64,000 bases of DNA from assembly GCF_002119525.1 (NCBI RefSeq), contig NZ_CP017916.1, forward strand, positions 1,488,001-1,552,000. The letters run 5' to 3'. The notes beneath the pieces were generated by a model. It was not told the origin of the DNA. It was given only the letters and a program-made list of their open reading frames with translations, and made no database searches. Position 1 is the first letter of the stretch, and each line of letters opens with the position of its first letter. The stretch is from Vibrio syngnathi. Lineage in GTDB: Bacteria; Pseudomonadota; Gammaproteobacteria; Enterobacterales; Vibrionaceae. Made by a program: the position numbers and the translations under genes. Of this stretch, positions 1 to 8,752 are shown one piece after another.

Positions 1-372
1 ACGCATCAATCGACCACTGAAATCACCAGTGTAGTAACTGCAATCCAGAGCCAAATGAATGCTTCTATGACAGAGATTGGCGAGTGTAACCAACAAGGCC
101 AGCTGACACTTAAAGATTCAGAAGAGCTGGATGCAAGCTTGCAACTGATCTTGAGTGATATGGAAAGCATTCAGGGCAACTCAGAACGCATTGCTTCAGC
201 GATTGAGGAGCAGGGTGCTGTGATGGCGCAAGTGAGTGACTCGATCACTGAGTTGAATACTATCTCGAATGATAACAACGCTTCGGCGCAGCATTGCTTA
301 GTTGAAGTCGATAAAGTAGCCGAGCAAGCGAACGATATGGATCAAGCGGTAGCGCAGTTCAAGACGTCGTAA
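1..372 (+). CDS. Methyl-accepting chemotaxis protein, C-terminal part
   Basis: The frame is open from base 1, so this is the 3' end of a longer gene whose start lies outside the window. The visible 123 residues are a hydrophilic, Ser/Gln/Glu-rich helical segment with the heptad pattern of an MCP cytoplasmic signalling coiled coil. They include a stretch around IASAIEEQGAVMAQVS that resembles the distal methylation helix. Such receptors sense ligands through an N-terminal membrane module and control the CheA kinase; ligand and membrane parts are not visible. A hairpin terminator follows about 70 bases downstream. Confidence 0.8.
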   Translation, partial: THQSTTEITSVVTAIQSQMNASMTEIGECNQQGQLTLKDSEELDASLQLILSDMESIQGNSERIASAIEEQGAVMAQVSDSITELNTISNDNNASAQHCLVEVDKVAEQANDMDQAVAQFKTS

Positions 373-440
373 GATCAAAGAGCGGCTATAAACCAAAGCC
401 GTGAATTATGTCAAACCAAAGACGTGAGTTCTTAGAAACC

Positions 441-467
441 AAAGGCGTGAATTATTCGCGCCTTTTT
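441..467 (+). terminator. Rho-independent terminator after the chemotaxis receptor
   Basis: AAAGGCG pairs with CGCCTTT around a short loop that itself contains GAA/TTC, followed by a T run. It ends the chemotaxis gene transcript. Confidence 0.75.
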
Positions 468-608
468 TATGCCTGAAGGGTAGGCAAGTGCCTGAATCGA
501 TAGAAATAAGAATAAGGCATTACAAAATAGACTTAAGTATCTGTGGAATAAAACTAAAATAATGACAAACTATCGAAGAAACGTTAAATCTTACGGAAGA
601 GGAACAGC

Positions 609-1607
609 ATGCACTACGACGTATTCAATGGAGACGCAGACGGTATTATCGCCTTGTTACAACTGCGATTAAGTGAACCGAGAGAGAGCGTACTCGTGAC
701 CGGTGTAAAGCGTGATATTAAGTTAGTTTCTCAAGTTGCCAGTCAAATCATAGAGCCTGGCACACCAAATGAGGTCTCTTCCGTTACTGTTCTTGATGTG
801 TCGATGGAGAAAAACCTGCCAGCATTGCGCTCACTGTTAGATGCCAATATCGATGTGTTTTATTGCGATCACCATCGAACAGGGGACGTACCAATCTCTG
901 ATCATTTAGAGACTCTGATTGATACAGCGCCAGAGAGCTGCACGAGTTTACTGATTAACCAGAAGCTGAAAGGTGCACACGTAGCCTGGGCAATCGCGGC
1001 GGCCTTTGGTGACAATTTAAAAACAGTGGCCGCACAGCTAGCAGATGAAAATGGATTCGAGCAATCACAAATTGAGTTCTTAGAAGAGCTAGGTACCTTG
1101 GTTAATTACAACGGCTACGGTACATCACTGAGCGATTTGCACTTCACGCCAGTTGAGCTCTACCAAACCCTTTATCAATATCCGAATCCGTTTGATCTTT
1201 TGGATGACACAGACTCGGTGTTTTATCGATTACGAGCGGCTTACCAAAATGACCGCCAGCAACTATCAAACCTTGCCCCTATTTATGAAAGTGCAGTAAC
1301 ACGTGTGTTTGAACTGCCTGGTGAGACTTGGGCAAGGCGTATCAGCGGTGTATTTGGCAATGAGATCGTGAATCAAGATCCAAACCGAGCACAAGCAGTA
1401 TTAACGAAAAACCAAGATGGCGAATCTTATACAGTTAGTCTAAGAGCACCACTATCTAATAGAACGGGCGCAGACGAAATTTGCTCAAGCTTTGTAACTG
1501 GCGGAGGGAGGAAAGCAGCGGCTGGTATTAATCAACTTAGTGAGCTTGATAGAGGGAATTTCATTTCACTGTTGGACGCTTATTATTCGCCGAGTGTTGA
1601 GCGCTAA
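609..1607 (+). CDS. DHH-family phosphoesterase
   Basis: Protein of 332 residues with the metal-binding motifs of the DHH superfamily: NGDADG at residues 7-12, an Asp in VLDVS at about 63, and DHHRTG at 87-92. A C-terminal glycine-rich GGGRKAAAG at about 298-306 is typical of a DHHA1-like substrate-binding domain. Family members are Mn-dependent phosphoesterases acting on oligonucleotides, cyclic dinucleotide products or pyrophosphate; the substrate here cannot be read from sequence. A purine-rich GGAAGAGG ribosome site precedes the ATG. It is a single-gene unit closed by a terminator. Confidence 0.8.
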   Translation: MHYDVFNGDADGIIALLQLRLSEPRESVLVTGVKRDIKLVSQVASQIIEPGTPNEVSSVTVLDVSMEKNLPALRSLLDANIDVFYCDHHRTGDVPISDHLETLIDTAPESCTSLLINQKLKGAHVAWAIAAAFGDNLKTVAAQLADENGFEQSQIEFLEELGTLVNYNGYGTSLSDLHFTPVELYQTLYQYPNPFDLLDDTDSVFYRLRAAYQNDRQQLSNLAPIYESAVTRVFELPGETWARRISGVFGNEIVNQDPNRAQAVLTKNQDGESYTVSLRAPLSNRTGADEICSSFVTGGGRKAAAGINQLSELDRGNFISLLDAYYSPSVER

Positions 1608-1636
1608 CGAAAATAGTAGCCAGAGTGAATAGGGGA

Positions 1637-1664
1637 AAGAGAGGTCATTTGGCCTCTCTTTTTT
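1637..1664 (+). terminator. Rho-independent terminator after the DHH phosphoesterase
   Basis: AGAGAGG/CCTCTCT stem with an 8-base loop followed by six T. Confidence 0.85.
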
Positions 1665-1827
1665 GTCTCTCAAGTTATCTAAACCAGGCTTTCAACCCCC
1701 TATTTATCGTCAAAGTCGGCACTGCACATGACATAAGATAAAAATAAGAGTGATTATCAATTGTATTAATTATGAAGAAGTAGCACTATACTTATATTGA
1801 ATTTTCCGCACTCTAAATATCCCAATA

Positions 1828-2748
1828 ATGAATCTTGCCCAAGTTGACCTAAACCTACTCGTCATTCTTAAACACCTTCTTGAAGAGAAGCACGTATCAA
1901 ACACTGCGTTGGCGCTGGATATGAGCCAACCGACGGTGAGTCGTTCGCTACAAAAACTACGAACGGTATTCAACGATGATTTATTGGTACGCGCAGCCTA
2001 TGGTTATGAGTTAACCCCGAAAGCAGAAGTCATTAAGCAAGATCTCAACTCCGTTCTCGCACGTTTAGAGAAACTGGTTCACGGAGACGTATTTGAACCG
2101 CAGACGAGCAATAGTACCGTTCGGTTCTTTGGCTTGGTTCCACAAGTGTCGCATTTGTTACCAAAAGTCGTCACGCAGATCCGCAAGCAAGCGCCGAACA
2201 TGACTATTGATATAGATTCAATCCCTAAACGTCACTTTGAACCTTTGCTATCGGGAGATGCTCACTTTGTACTGTCGACGCATGAGCCGTTAAGCTCAGA
2301 ACAAAATCTGTATCGAATGTTCGTGATCAGCCGCGATTATCGGTTATTAATGAGCAAAGACCACCCGTTAGCAGATAAAGAGATCACCGTTGATGATTTA
2401 TTGAATAGCCAACTCGGCCAGATCTCACTGCAAGGGGATAAAAAGCTCTCGATTGAAAGTCGTTTCAAAGATTTGGGCTTGATCGATAAGCAGCGTCAGT
2501 TATCAATACCTATCCAACTGTCTAACTTTAACGTCGCACCAGATATGGCTGAAGCGACCGATATCATCTTTCACCTACCAACTCCTTTCGCTCAACAAGC
2601 AGCAAAACAGAGAAACCTTGTTTGTAAACGCGTACCCAAAGCGATCAGGAGCCCATCAGAAGATGTGTATCTCTACTGGCATAAACGTTTCCACAATGAC
2701 CCTATGTGTCGTTGGATTCGTGAACTATTTAAAGAGACATACTCCTAA
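1828..2748 (+). CDS. LysR-family transcriptional regulator
   Basis: A 306-residue protein. The N-terminal winged helix-turn-helix (about residues 6-64, starting VDLNLLVILKHLLEE, with MSQPTVSRSLQKLR as the recognition region) resembles the NodD/LeuO-like branch of LysR regulators that act on few, often silenced, targets. The C-terminal two-lobe effector domain is full length. It lies 181 bases upstream of, and in the same orientation as, a TonB-dependent receptor gene, so regulation of that receptor is possible. LysR genes more often lie divergent from their target, so the link is only inference. Confidence 0.85.
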   Translation: MNLAQVDLNLLVILKHLLEEKHVSNTALALDMSQPTVSRSLQKLRTVFNDDLLVRAAYGYELTPKAEVIKQDLNSVLARLEKLVHGDVFEPQTSNSTVRFFGLVPQVSHLLPKVVTQIRKQAPNMTIDIDSIPKRHFEPLLSGDAHFVLSTHEPLSSEQNLYRMFVISRDYRLLMSKDHPLADKEITVDDLLNSQLGQISLQGDKKLSIESRFKDLGLIDKQRQLSIPIQLSNFNVAPDMAEATDIIFHLPTPFAQQAAKQRNLVCKRVPKAIRSPSEDVYLYWHKRFHNDPMCRWIRELFKETYS

Positions 2749-2887
2749 ACCATCTGGCAGATGAATGCTATTTGTCTAATGCTAATGAAATGAATATAGG
2801 TTAAATCCTTTATTTGAAAAATGAATAATCATAATAAATTTTCAACATGAAACTTTCGTTGATTGGAGTGGTGACTGGTTGTTTAAT

Positions 2888-2906
2888 GCAAACCATTATC
2901 ATTACT
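2888..2906 (+). promoter_or_regulatory. Possible Fur box upstream of TonB-dependent receptor
   Basis: The 19-bp window matches the Fur consensus GATAATGATAATCATTATC at 12 positions, with a continuous ATCATTA block. It sits 24-42 bases before the receptor ATG, where iron-dependent repression would be expected. No second strong site was seen. Candidate only. Confidence 0.4.
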
Positions 2907-2929
2907 AATTACATATAAGAATAAATATC

Positions 2930-4996
2930 ATGTCTGAGAAATCTCTTCTGATTCGCAAGTCTCTTTTGGTTCGCAAACACCTTATAGTTCGCAAGCCTCT
3001 TTTGATTCGTAAACCCCTTTCGATCGCAGTAGCTGTTATTTGTACCTCACTTTCGGCTAACGTGTTAGCGCAAGAAAAACCGCAAGCTACAGATGAACAA
3101 ATGGTTGTTACGGCAACTCGTACTGAAATGGCTCTAAAGCAAGCGCCAGCGTCAATGTCGGTTATCACAGCTCAAGACATCGAAGATAGCCCTGGTATCA
3201 CCTTGGCAGATATCGTTGCTGAATCAACGAGTGTGGAATCTGATTTTGATAGCACACGCGCTGGCCGTCAGATGATCTCTATTCGTGGTATGGATTCAGA
3301 CTACACGCTTATCATGGTTAACGGCCGCCGTTTAAGTTCAGCAAGTGCCATCATCCGTGGTAACGATTTCGATCTTTCCACTATTCCTGCTGAATCAATC
3401 GAACGCGTTGAAATCATCCGCGGCCCAATGTCTGCACTTTATGGTTCAGATGGCATGGGTGGCACAATCAACATCATCACCAAAGCTCCGGAAAATGACT
3501 GGAGCTCAACGATTAATATGGACACTTCATCTCCATTAGACGGAGATGGTGGGGAAGAATATTCAGTTGGTTTTACCACGTCCGGTGCATTGATTGATGA
3601 TGAATTGTTTGCACGTTTCTCGTTAAATCAAACCTCGCGTGACGCATGGCAGCCGTATACAGGTAATGGTCGAGAGAACATTACCGCTCTTGAAGAGCGC
3701 GACACCTTAAGTTTGCTAGCCAACCTGGCGTGGAATGTTACAGACAACCAAACGATTGATTTAGATCTTGGCTATAGTGACGATAAACGTGATGGTTTAG
3801 CCGAACACGCTACAGGTTCTAACCTAGTCGATAGTAAGGTGGTACGTAACAGTCAAGCGATTACACACAGCGGCTTTTGGAGCTGGGGTGATACACAAGT
3901 TCGTTACTCTCGTGAAAACGTGACAGATAATGATGCAGCTGATCTAGGTAACAATTACAGTAGTGATGTAGAAGAGCTAACTCAAATAGTAGAAGCATCA
4001 GCGACGACTTATCTTGGTGAGAGTCACACCGTAACTTTTGGTATGGACTACCAGTTGAGCGAATTAACCAACAAAGAAAACTTGATCAACGGTACATCAG
4101 AAGCGTACCAAGGTGCCTTGTTTGTTCAAGACCAGTGGCTGATGACTGAACAACTCACCGCAACCATTGGTGGACGTTTAGATAAGCACGAATGGTACGG
4201 TGAAGAATTCAGTCCGCGTGTGTACTTGGTTCACCAAACGACCAATGATCTCATCATCAAAGGTGGTGTGGGTAAGGCTTTCAAAGCACCTTCGTTGACT
4301 CAAAACCAAGCCGACTACACAGTTAATAGCTGCAAGGGAGCGTGCGATTTATATGGCAACGAAAACCTGAAGCCTGAAACGAGCTTGAACTATGAAATTG
4401 CAGCAATATACAACCAACCACGTTGGAATGTTGAAGGTGCCTTGTTCCGCAACGAAATCAACGATCTTATTGATCGCGATGAAACCTACTGCGAGAACGG
4501 CGGAGTGTTTGAATCGGGTAAAGGGTGCGCGGACAGTTCTAGCTCTACTGGCTATGTGAAAGGCAAGCGTACTTATACCAATGTATCTGAGGCGGTGGTT
4601 CAAGGTGCTGAACTTACGGGTCAATTCCAGATTACCGATGAGTGGGGCGTGTCTGGTAACTACACCTTCTTAGACACAGAAGATAAGTCAACGGGTGAAG
4701 AACTGCTTGAGCGTTACAAGCATTCAGGTTTAGTTAAACTGAACTGGAGCCCGACTTTCGACTTAAATACGTTCATTAGTGCGCGCTACCGTGGCGAGCG
4801 TAATATCGAAAGCGACTTAAAGCAAGACGCATACACAACACTGAGCATCGGTACTGTGTATAACGTTAATGACTCTGTTCGACTACGCGCTGGTATTACT
4901 AACTTGACTGATGAAGCTGTATCTCAAGAGCTAGAGAGCATGGGTTATGTTGAAGAGCCACGTACTTACTACGTAGGTATGACAGCGGACTTCTAA
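2930..4996 (+). CDS. TonB-dependent outer-membrane receptor (siderophore type)
   Basis: Protein of 688 residues. After the signal peptide (cleavage near NVLAQ, about residue 48) comes a TonB box-like EQMVVTATR. A plug domain follows with ISIRGMDSDYTLIMVNG and ERVEIIRGPMSALYGSDGMGG, the signature of catecholate siderophore receptors such as FepA and IrgA. The rest is a 22-strand barrel ending in aromatic Phe. An extracellular-loop Cys pair (CKGAC) is visible. It should import a ferric siderophore across the outer membrane using TonB energy; the ligand is unknown. Unusual: residues 5-28 are four tandem copies of a six-residue unit (SLLIRK, SLLVRK, HLIVRK, PLLIRK), lengthening the basic part of the signal peptide. 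A Fur-like site precedes it. Confidence 0.88.
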   Translation: MSEKSLLIRKSLLVRKHLIVRKPLLIRKPLSIAVAVICTSLSANVLAQEKPQATDEQMVVTATRTEMALKQAPASMSVITAQDIEDSPGITLADIVAESTSVESDFDSTRAGRQMISIRGMDSDYTLIMVNGRRLSSASAIIRGNDFDLSTIPAESIERVEIIRGPMSALYGSDGMGGTINIITKAPENDWSSTINMDTSSPLDGDGGEEYSVGFTTSGALIDDELFARFSLNQTSRDAWQPYTGNGRENITALEERDTLSLLANLAWNVTDNQTIDLDLGYSDDKRDGLAEHATGSNLVDSKVVRNSQAITHSGFWSWGDTQVRYSRENVTDNDAADLGNNYSSDVEELTQIVEASATTYLGESHTVTFGMDYQLSELTNKENLINGTSEAYQGALFVQDQWLMTEQLTATIGGRLDKHEWYGEEFSPRVYLVHQTTNDLIIKGGVGKAFKAPSLTQNQADYTVNSCKGACDLYGNENLKPETSLNYEIAAIYNQPRWNVEGALFRNEINDLIDRDETYCENGGVFESGKGCADSSSSTGYVKGKRTYTNVSEAVVQGAELTGQFQITDEWGVSGNYTFLDTEDKSTGEELLERYKHSGLVKLNWSPTFDLNTFISARYRGERNIESDLKQDAYTTLSIGTVYNVNDSVRLRAGITNLTDEAVSQELESMGYVEEPRTYYVGMTADF
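2942..3031 (+). repeat. 18-bp minisatellite inside the receptor signal peptide
   Basis: Four in-frame 18-bp units at 2942-2959, 2960-2977, 2978-2995 and 2996-3013, then a partial fifth (PLSIAV). Each encodes x-L-(L/I)-(I/V)-R-K. Because 18 is a multiple of three, gain or loss of units keeps the reading frame and only alters n-region length and charge. Confidence 0.85.
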
Positions 4997-5038
4997 TCAA
5001 TCTCTGTTTGATTCGTTAGAAAGATACATATAAAAACG

Positions 5039-5096
5039 AAGAATCCACATTGGCTAGGTACTCTATAAAGAGAACGGCGAGTGTGGGTTCTTTTTT
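5039..5096. terminator. Probable bidirectional terminator between receptor and methyltransferase
   Basis: GAATCCACAT pairs with GTGTGGGTTC (wobble allowed) across about 30 bases. It is followed by a T run on the plus strand, and by a shorter T run on the minus strand, serving the two convergent genes. Confidence 0.6.
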
Positions 5097-5136
5097 GTGT
5101 GCTTGTATCGGTTTAATTCGTTTGGAATTGGTTTAC

Positions 5137-5904
5137 CTAGATTTTTACACAAGTGACCAAAGCATTACCTGATTTGCTATCCCAAGGCAGCAGCTTGTCA
5201 TAATCGTGCTCAAAAATATGAACCTCGAAGTAGGGCTTCAATATCTCGATCAATTCCTTAAACGAGAATGCCACCATCGGATGTTCGTCATTCCATATCT
5301 GAGTTTCACCGGCAGTCGTTTTTTCGATGCTTAGCTTTAACGTTTGCTTGCTACCTTCGCCGGAGTAATACCAACCTGAGCGAAAGGTAAAGTCATCGTG
5401 TTCTTGGTTTGCAGTATGTCGAACAAACAAGTCATTGCTGATCTTCTCTTTATCAACCACGTTGAAGCAGAAGACACCTTCGGGTTTCAAAGCTCGGTGC
5501 ACGCTTGCAATGCACTCTTTTAGCCTCTCAATACCGTCGTTGTAATGGATTGAATACAAAAAACAGGTGATCAAGTCGAGTGGCTCCGAGACTTCAAAGT
5601 TACTCATGTTCTGAACCGAAAAATTTGCTTCAGGACAACGAACTTGAGCGATATCAAGCATTGGCGCGTTGAGATCGAGTCCATTGCTTTGGTAACCAAA
5701 ATCGATAAAGTGATGAACGTGTGGACCAGTGCCACAAGCTAAGTCGAGGTGAGTCTTTCCACCATTTCCGAAAATTTGATGTAGCCTACGTACGCAGTTA
5801 CTTTGCGCTTGATAGTCAATATCAACACACATTAAATCGTAGTAACCGGATAGGTCGGTATAAAGTGCGTTGGAAGAAATAGTAGCTGACATATTGGCGG
5901 ACAT
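5137..5904 (-). CDS. Class I SAM-dependent methyltransferase
   Basis: A 255-residue protein with a Rossmann methyltransferase fold. Motif I is HLDLACGTG (about residues 52-60), an acidic residue ends the second strand (NGLDLNAPML), and motif post-III appears as HRALKPEGVFCFNVVDKE. The substrate is not recognisable; the closest general look is of small-molecule methyltransferases of the Methyltransf_25 type. Single gene, convergent with the receptor. Two in-frame Met codons lie near the start (M1, M5), so the start could be a few residues later. Confidence 0.75.
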   Translation of the reverse strand: MSANMSATISSNALYTDLSGYYDLMCVDIDYQAQSNCVRRLHQIFGNGGKTHLDLACGTGPHVHHFIDFGYQSNGLDLNAPMLDIAQVRCPEANFSVQNMSNFEVSEPLDLITCFLYSIHYNDGIERLKECIASVHRALKPEGVFCFNVVDKEKISNDLFVRHTANQEHDDFTFRSGWYYSGEGSKQTLKLSIEKTTAGETQIWNDEHPMVAFSFKELIEILKPYFEVHIFEHDYDKLLPWDSKSGNALVTCVKI

Positions 5905-6363
5905 AAGTGCCTACAGCATGAGCTGAAAAAATTGGGGTGGCGCATCATATACCGAAATGTCGAAATCGCAATCAAATTTTCGGTCAATGAAAGCGTTTAT
6001 TTTCTAACTTATGATGATTTTAAATGGCACTGGTTAAAGGAACATTTAAGTTTCCAACAACATCAGTATGCATTTCATCGCTATTCACTTTGCTCTGACT
6101 ACTCATTCGTTAACTGAAACAGGTATTGCTCTCTCGGTGTAGCGACCACATTGGGGTTGTAGAAGACTTTTATGACGAGACTAGATAGCAAAAACATGCT
6201 ATCTAAGTAAGTTAAGTATGACATTTATAATTTCATGATTAACCGCTAGTTTTACTGGTTCGAACCGAATTTTTGAAAAGGAATTAATTCAATAAATTAG
6301 GTCGATAATTAAAGCCAAATCACTCAAGCTAAACAAGCACACTGAACAAGGAGAGTTGAGACA
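5905..6363. other. Intergenic region with dyad symmetries, no gene supported
   Basis: This 459-bp gap lies between divergent genes. A 61-codon open frame at 5932-6117 lacks a ribosome site and is not convincing. The right half holds two dyads: an 8-bp perfect inverted repeat with 8-base loop (6182-6205) and a 10-bp perfect palindrome GGTTCGAACC (6257-6266). Both lie upstream of the GNAT/exporter pair and could be operators. Confidence 0.5.
6182..6205. promoter_or_regulatory. Perfect inverted repeat upstream of GNAT-exporter operon
   Basis: TAGATAGC and GCTATCTA separated by eight bases. No T run follows, so an operator or mRNA hairpin is more likely than a terminator. The binding factor is unknown. 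Confidence 0.4.
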
Positions 6364-6888
6364 ATGACATCAGCATTAAATGCACAGGATTCAATGGAAA
6401 ATGGAACAACATTGGAAACCAGTACTTCAATAGAAATTAGGCTTGATGATTTATCGGGTGGGGAAGTCATTGTGCTACTTGAAGAGCACCTTGCCGATAT
6501 GTACGCAACTTCGCCAGCCGAAAGCGTTCATGCATTAGATCTGGATGGGCTCAAGTCGCCAGAGATTACCTTTTTCAGCGCTTGGAAAGACAGCCAACTG
6601 CTTGGGTGTGTCGCCATTAAAGAGCTTGATACACAACACGCTGAACTCAAATCGATGAGAACCTCGCAGTTTGCAAGAAAGTCCGGTGTCGCAAGCAAGC
6701 TATTGCAACACGTTTTGGATACGGCGACCGCTCGCCAGTATCGACGCATTAGCCTAGAAACAGGATCGGAAGACTACTTTAAGCCAGCGCGTAATTTGTA
6801 TCAAAAATTTGGCTTCGGTTACTGTGAACCTTTTGCTGATTATGTGTTAGATCCTCACAGTCAGTTCATGAGTGTTGAGTTACGTTAA
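6364..6888 (+). CDS. GNAT-family N-acetyltransferase
   Basis: 174 residues. The acetyl-CoA binding region is seen in the order expected for GNAT: a central strand GCVAIKEL followed by AELKSMRTSQFARKSGVASKLLQHVL (motif A, the Q/RxxGxG/A turn here RKSGVA) and a C-terminal LYQKFGFGYC. About 20 extra hydrophilic residues precede the domain. A GGAGAG ribosome site lies before the ATG. It is 14 bases upstream of a LysE-type exporter and probably cotranscribed. An amino-acid-derived substrate is conceivable but unproven. Confidence 0.8.
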   Translation: MTSALNAQDSMENGTTLETSTSIEIRLDDLSGGEVIVLLEEHLADMYATSPAESVHALDLDGLKSPEITFFSAWKDSQLLGCVAIKELDTQHAELKSMRTSQFARKSGVASKLLQHVLDTATARQYRRISLETGSEDYFKPARNLYQKFGFGYCEPFADYVLDPHSQFMSVELR

Positions 6889-6902
6889 GAGGCTAACCTT
6901 TG

Positions 6903-7499
6903 ATGCCGACTTATTTTTCAGGTTTTACTCTTGGGCTTTCGCTTATCCTCGCGATCGGATCTCAAAATGCATTTGTTTTAAAGCAAGGGCTTAAGAACCA
7001 ACACGTATTGGCAGTTTGCGCTGTGTGTGCTATTTCTGATGCCTTACTCATTAGTTTTGGTGTGACAGGCTTTGGTGCAATCGTTAAGCAGTTCCCACAA
7101 ATTGAACAGTTCGCCCGTTATGGTGGGGCTACCTTTTTAGGTGTTTACTCATTTTTGAGTTTTCGCTCAGCATTTACCGAAAACCATGCATTAGAAGCCA
7201 GTGCAGAAAACAAAGACTCGTTAACCAAAGCGATTGCAATGTGTTTGGCGTTCACTTGGCTTAATCCGCATGTGTATTTGGATACTGTGGTATTGCTGGG
7301 TTCTATTTCAACTCAATATCAACCTAATCAAATGTTGTTTGGCGCTGGTGCCGTATCGGCGTCGTTTGTGTTCTTCTTTTCGCTTGGATATGGCGCACGC
7401 TTCTTGGCTCCAATGTTTAAGAACCCGAGAGCGTGGAAGGTATTGGAATTTGTCGTTGGGGTCATTATGGCTTCTATTGCAATATCTTTGATCGTTTAG
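6903..7499 (+). CDS. LysE/ArgO-family amino-acid exporter
   Basis: 198-residue integral membrane protein with about six hydrophobic segments and the LysE signature GLSLILAIGSQNAFVLKQGL at the N terminus. A conserved AFTWLNPHVYLDTVVLLG follows in the middle. LysE/ArgO proteins export basic amino acids (Arg, Lys, analogues) from the cytoplasm. I chose the ATG at 6903; a TTG codon directly before it is in frame but sits closer to the AGAGG ribosome site at 6887-6892. It follows the GNAT gene in the same transcript and is closed by a terminator. Confidence 0.85.
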   Translation: MPTYFSGFTLGLSLILAIGSQNAFVLKQGLKNQHVLAVCAVCAISDALLISFGVTGFGAIVKQFPQIEQFARYGGATFLGVYSFLSFRSAFTENHALEASAENKDSLTKAIAMCLAFTWLNPHVYLDTVVLLGSISTQYQPNQMLFGAGAVSASFVFFFSLGYGARFLAPMFKNPRAWKVLEFVVGVIMASIAISLIV

Positions 7500-7526
7500 C
7501 TCCAAGATATTCCGAAAACAGTAAAT

Positions 7527-7562
7527 AAAACTCACACTATTAATCGATAGCGTGAGTTTTTT
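7527..7562 (+). terminator. Rho-independent terminator after LysE-type exporter
   Basis: AAACTCAC.CTAT pairs with ATAG.GTGAGTTT around a short loop, followed by a T run. Confidence 0.85.
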
Positions 7563-7936
7563 GTATTTTTGGGGAAGGTATAACTGGTGTGTCCAAGCGC
7601 TACTCTGAACGTTGGTTGTTGTTTAACCTTTTGATTATAAGTGATTTTTATTGGTTTTTATAATCAAAAATATTATGGGTTTACTTCGTTTTTTAGTTGG
7701 CTACTTTATTAAATCTCATAAATAAGACACAGTTAAATACTTTAATTATTTGCTTGATGAATGAATATTGTCGTGTTAATTTTCCTATCGCCCCGCAAAT
7801 GAACAGTGTTTTATTGTTTGTTAGGAGTCGCTTGAATAATTTATATTGAACAGTATCGCAACCGTTGGAATAGTGTCGGAAACCTATTAATAGTTGATGA
7901 ACGGTGCTGTAAGACAAACTAAAAAAGGGTATTTTC
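7563..7936. other. AT-rich intergenic region with a 12-bp inverted repeat
   Basis: This gap of 374 bp precedes a beta-barrel protein gene. It contains a perfect 12-bp inverted repeat (TTTTGATTATAA at 7629-7640, TTATAATCAAAA at 7658-7669) with a 17-bp spacer. The rest is AT-rich and probably holds the promoter. No gene is supported; a minus-strand open frame overlapping 7693-8022 runs into the next gene and has no recognisable content. Confidence 0.5.
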
Positions 7937-8518
7937 ATGCTTAAATCATCATTTCTATTGGGTCTAGTCGGCTTGGTTTCACTCCCTACATTCGCTGCTG
8001 ATATTGAAGGTGGTCCATACATTGGTGCTGGCCTTGGTGTATATCAAGATTCAGACACTGACGGTGGCGCTGATTTAGATGCTGAAAGCATGGGGTACAG
8101 CCTTTACGGTGGTTATCAATTTAACCGCATTGTTGGTATTGAGCTTGGTTACACGGATTACGCTGACTATGAACTATTGGGCAAAAAGAAGCTTTCACCA
8201 ACGGCTCTTTCTGTTGCTGCAAACGTAGGTTACACATTTGATAATTCAATTCGTCCGTTTGTAACAGCAGGTTTGAGCTATGTTGATCTGAACTCTAGTA
8301 ACGGCGCTTACTATGGCGACGATTCGGGTACAGGCTTCCATTTTGGTATTGGTGTTGAATACACGCCTGTAGAAAACCTAACACTTCGTCTGATCTCGCA
8401 AGCAGATGCTGTGAATATTGAAACTTACACCTACAGTTTCAATGGCAACAAACTCCGTACAAGTAGCAGAGATGTAGCGTTTAGCACAGTAACATTGGGC
8501 GCTTCTTACAATTTCTAA
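7937..8518 (+). CDS. Outer-membrane beta-barrel protein (OmpA-like barrel, AcfA type)
   Basis: 193 residues with a clear signal peptide (cleavage after TFAA, about residue 21). Alternating hydrophobic strands follow: YIGAGLGVY, YSLYGGYQF, VGIELGYTDY, VAANVGYTF, PFVTAGLSYV and GFHFGIGVEYTP. It ends in a terminal Phe (GASYNF) as needed for BAM recognition. Length and strand count fit an eight-stranded OmpA-type barrel without a peptidoglycan-binding domain. Function is unknown; similar Vibrio proteins include accessory colonisation factor AcfA. Monocistronic with its own terminator. Confidence 0.8.
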   Translation: MLKSSFLLGLVGLVSLPTFAADIEGGPYIGAGLGVYQDSDTDGGADLDAESMGYSLYGGYQFNRIVGIELGYTDYADYELLGKKKLSPTALSVAANVGYTFDNSIRPFVTAGLSYVDLNSSNGAYYGDDSGTGFHFGIGVEYTPVENLTLRLISQADAVNIETYTYSFNGNKLRTSSRDVAFSTVTLGASYNF

Positions 8519-8561
8519 TGACCTCTGCAAAATAGCTTACCGCTAGTATTCGTGGACACCT

Positions 8562-8592
8562 AAAAACCGCTCTAACTTTGAGCGGTTTTTTT
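8562..8592 (+). terminator. Rho-independent terminator after beta-barrel gene
   Basis: AAAAACCGCTC/GAGCGGTTTTT stem with a 7-base loop and a run of T. Confidence 0.9.
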
Positions 8593-8752
8593 ATGTCAAA
8601 AATAACGATTGGTCAGATTCTGAACTAGGTTGGCACAAAACCTGAAATTAGTTGCTTTTCACAAGCTTATAAAAGGGAATTGTGAGAACTATTTTGGTAG
8701 TTGATAGGTATTTTGGTAAATTAGAAGTATTACAGACTTCCAGTGAGCAGCA

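Noticed and set aside
1755..1790. Fur box upstream of the LysR gene
   Set aside because: Best alignment to the Fur consensus was about 10 of 19 positions, near what AT-rich DNA gives by chance.
5932..6117. 61-codon open frame between divergent genes
   Set aside because: No ribosome site, unusual composition and no family likeness; it fills a promoter region.
6255..6268. GGTTCGAACC resembling a tRNA T-arm
   Set aside because: No acceptor, D or anticodon arms around it; it is only a 10-bp palindrome.
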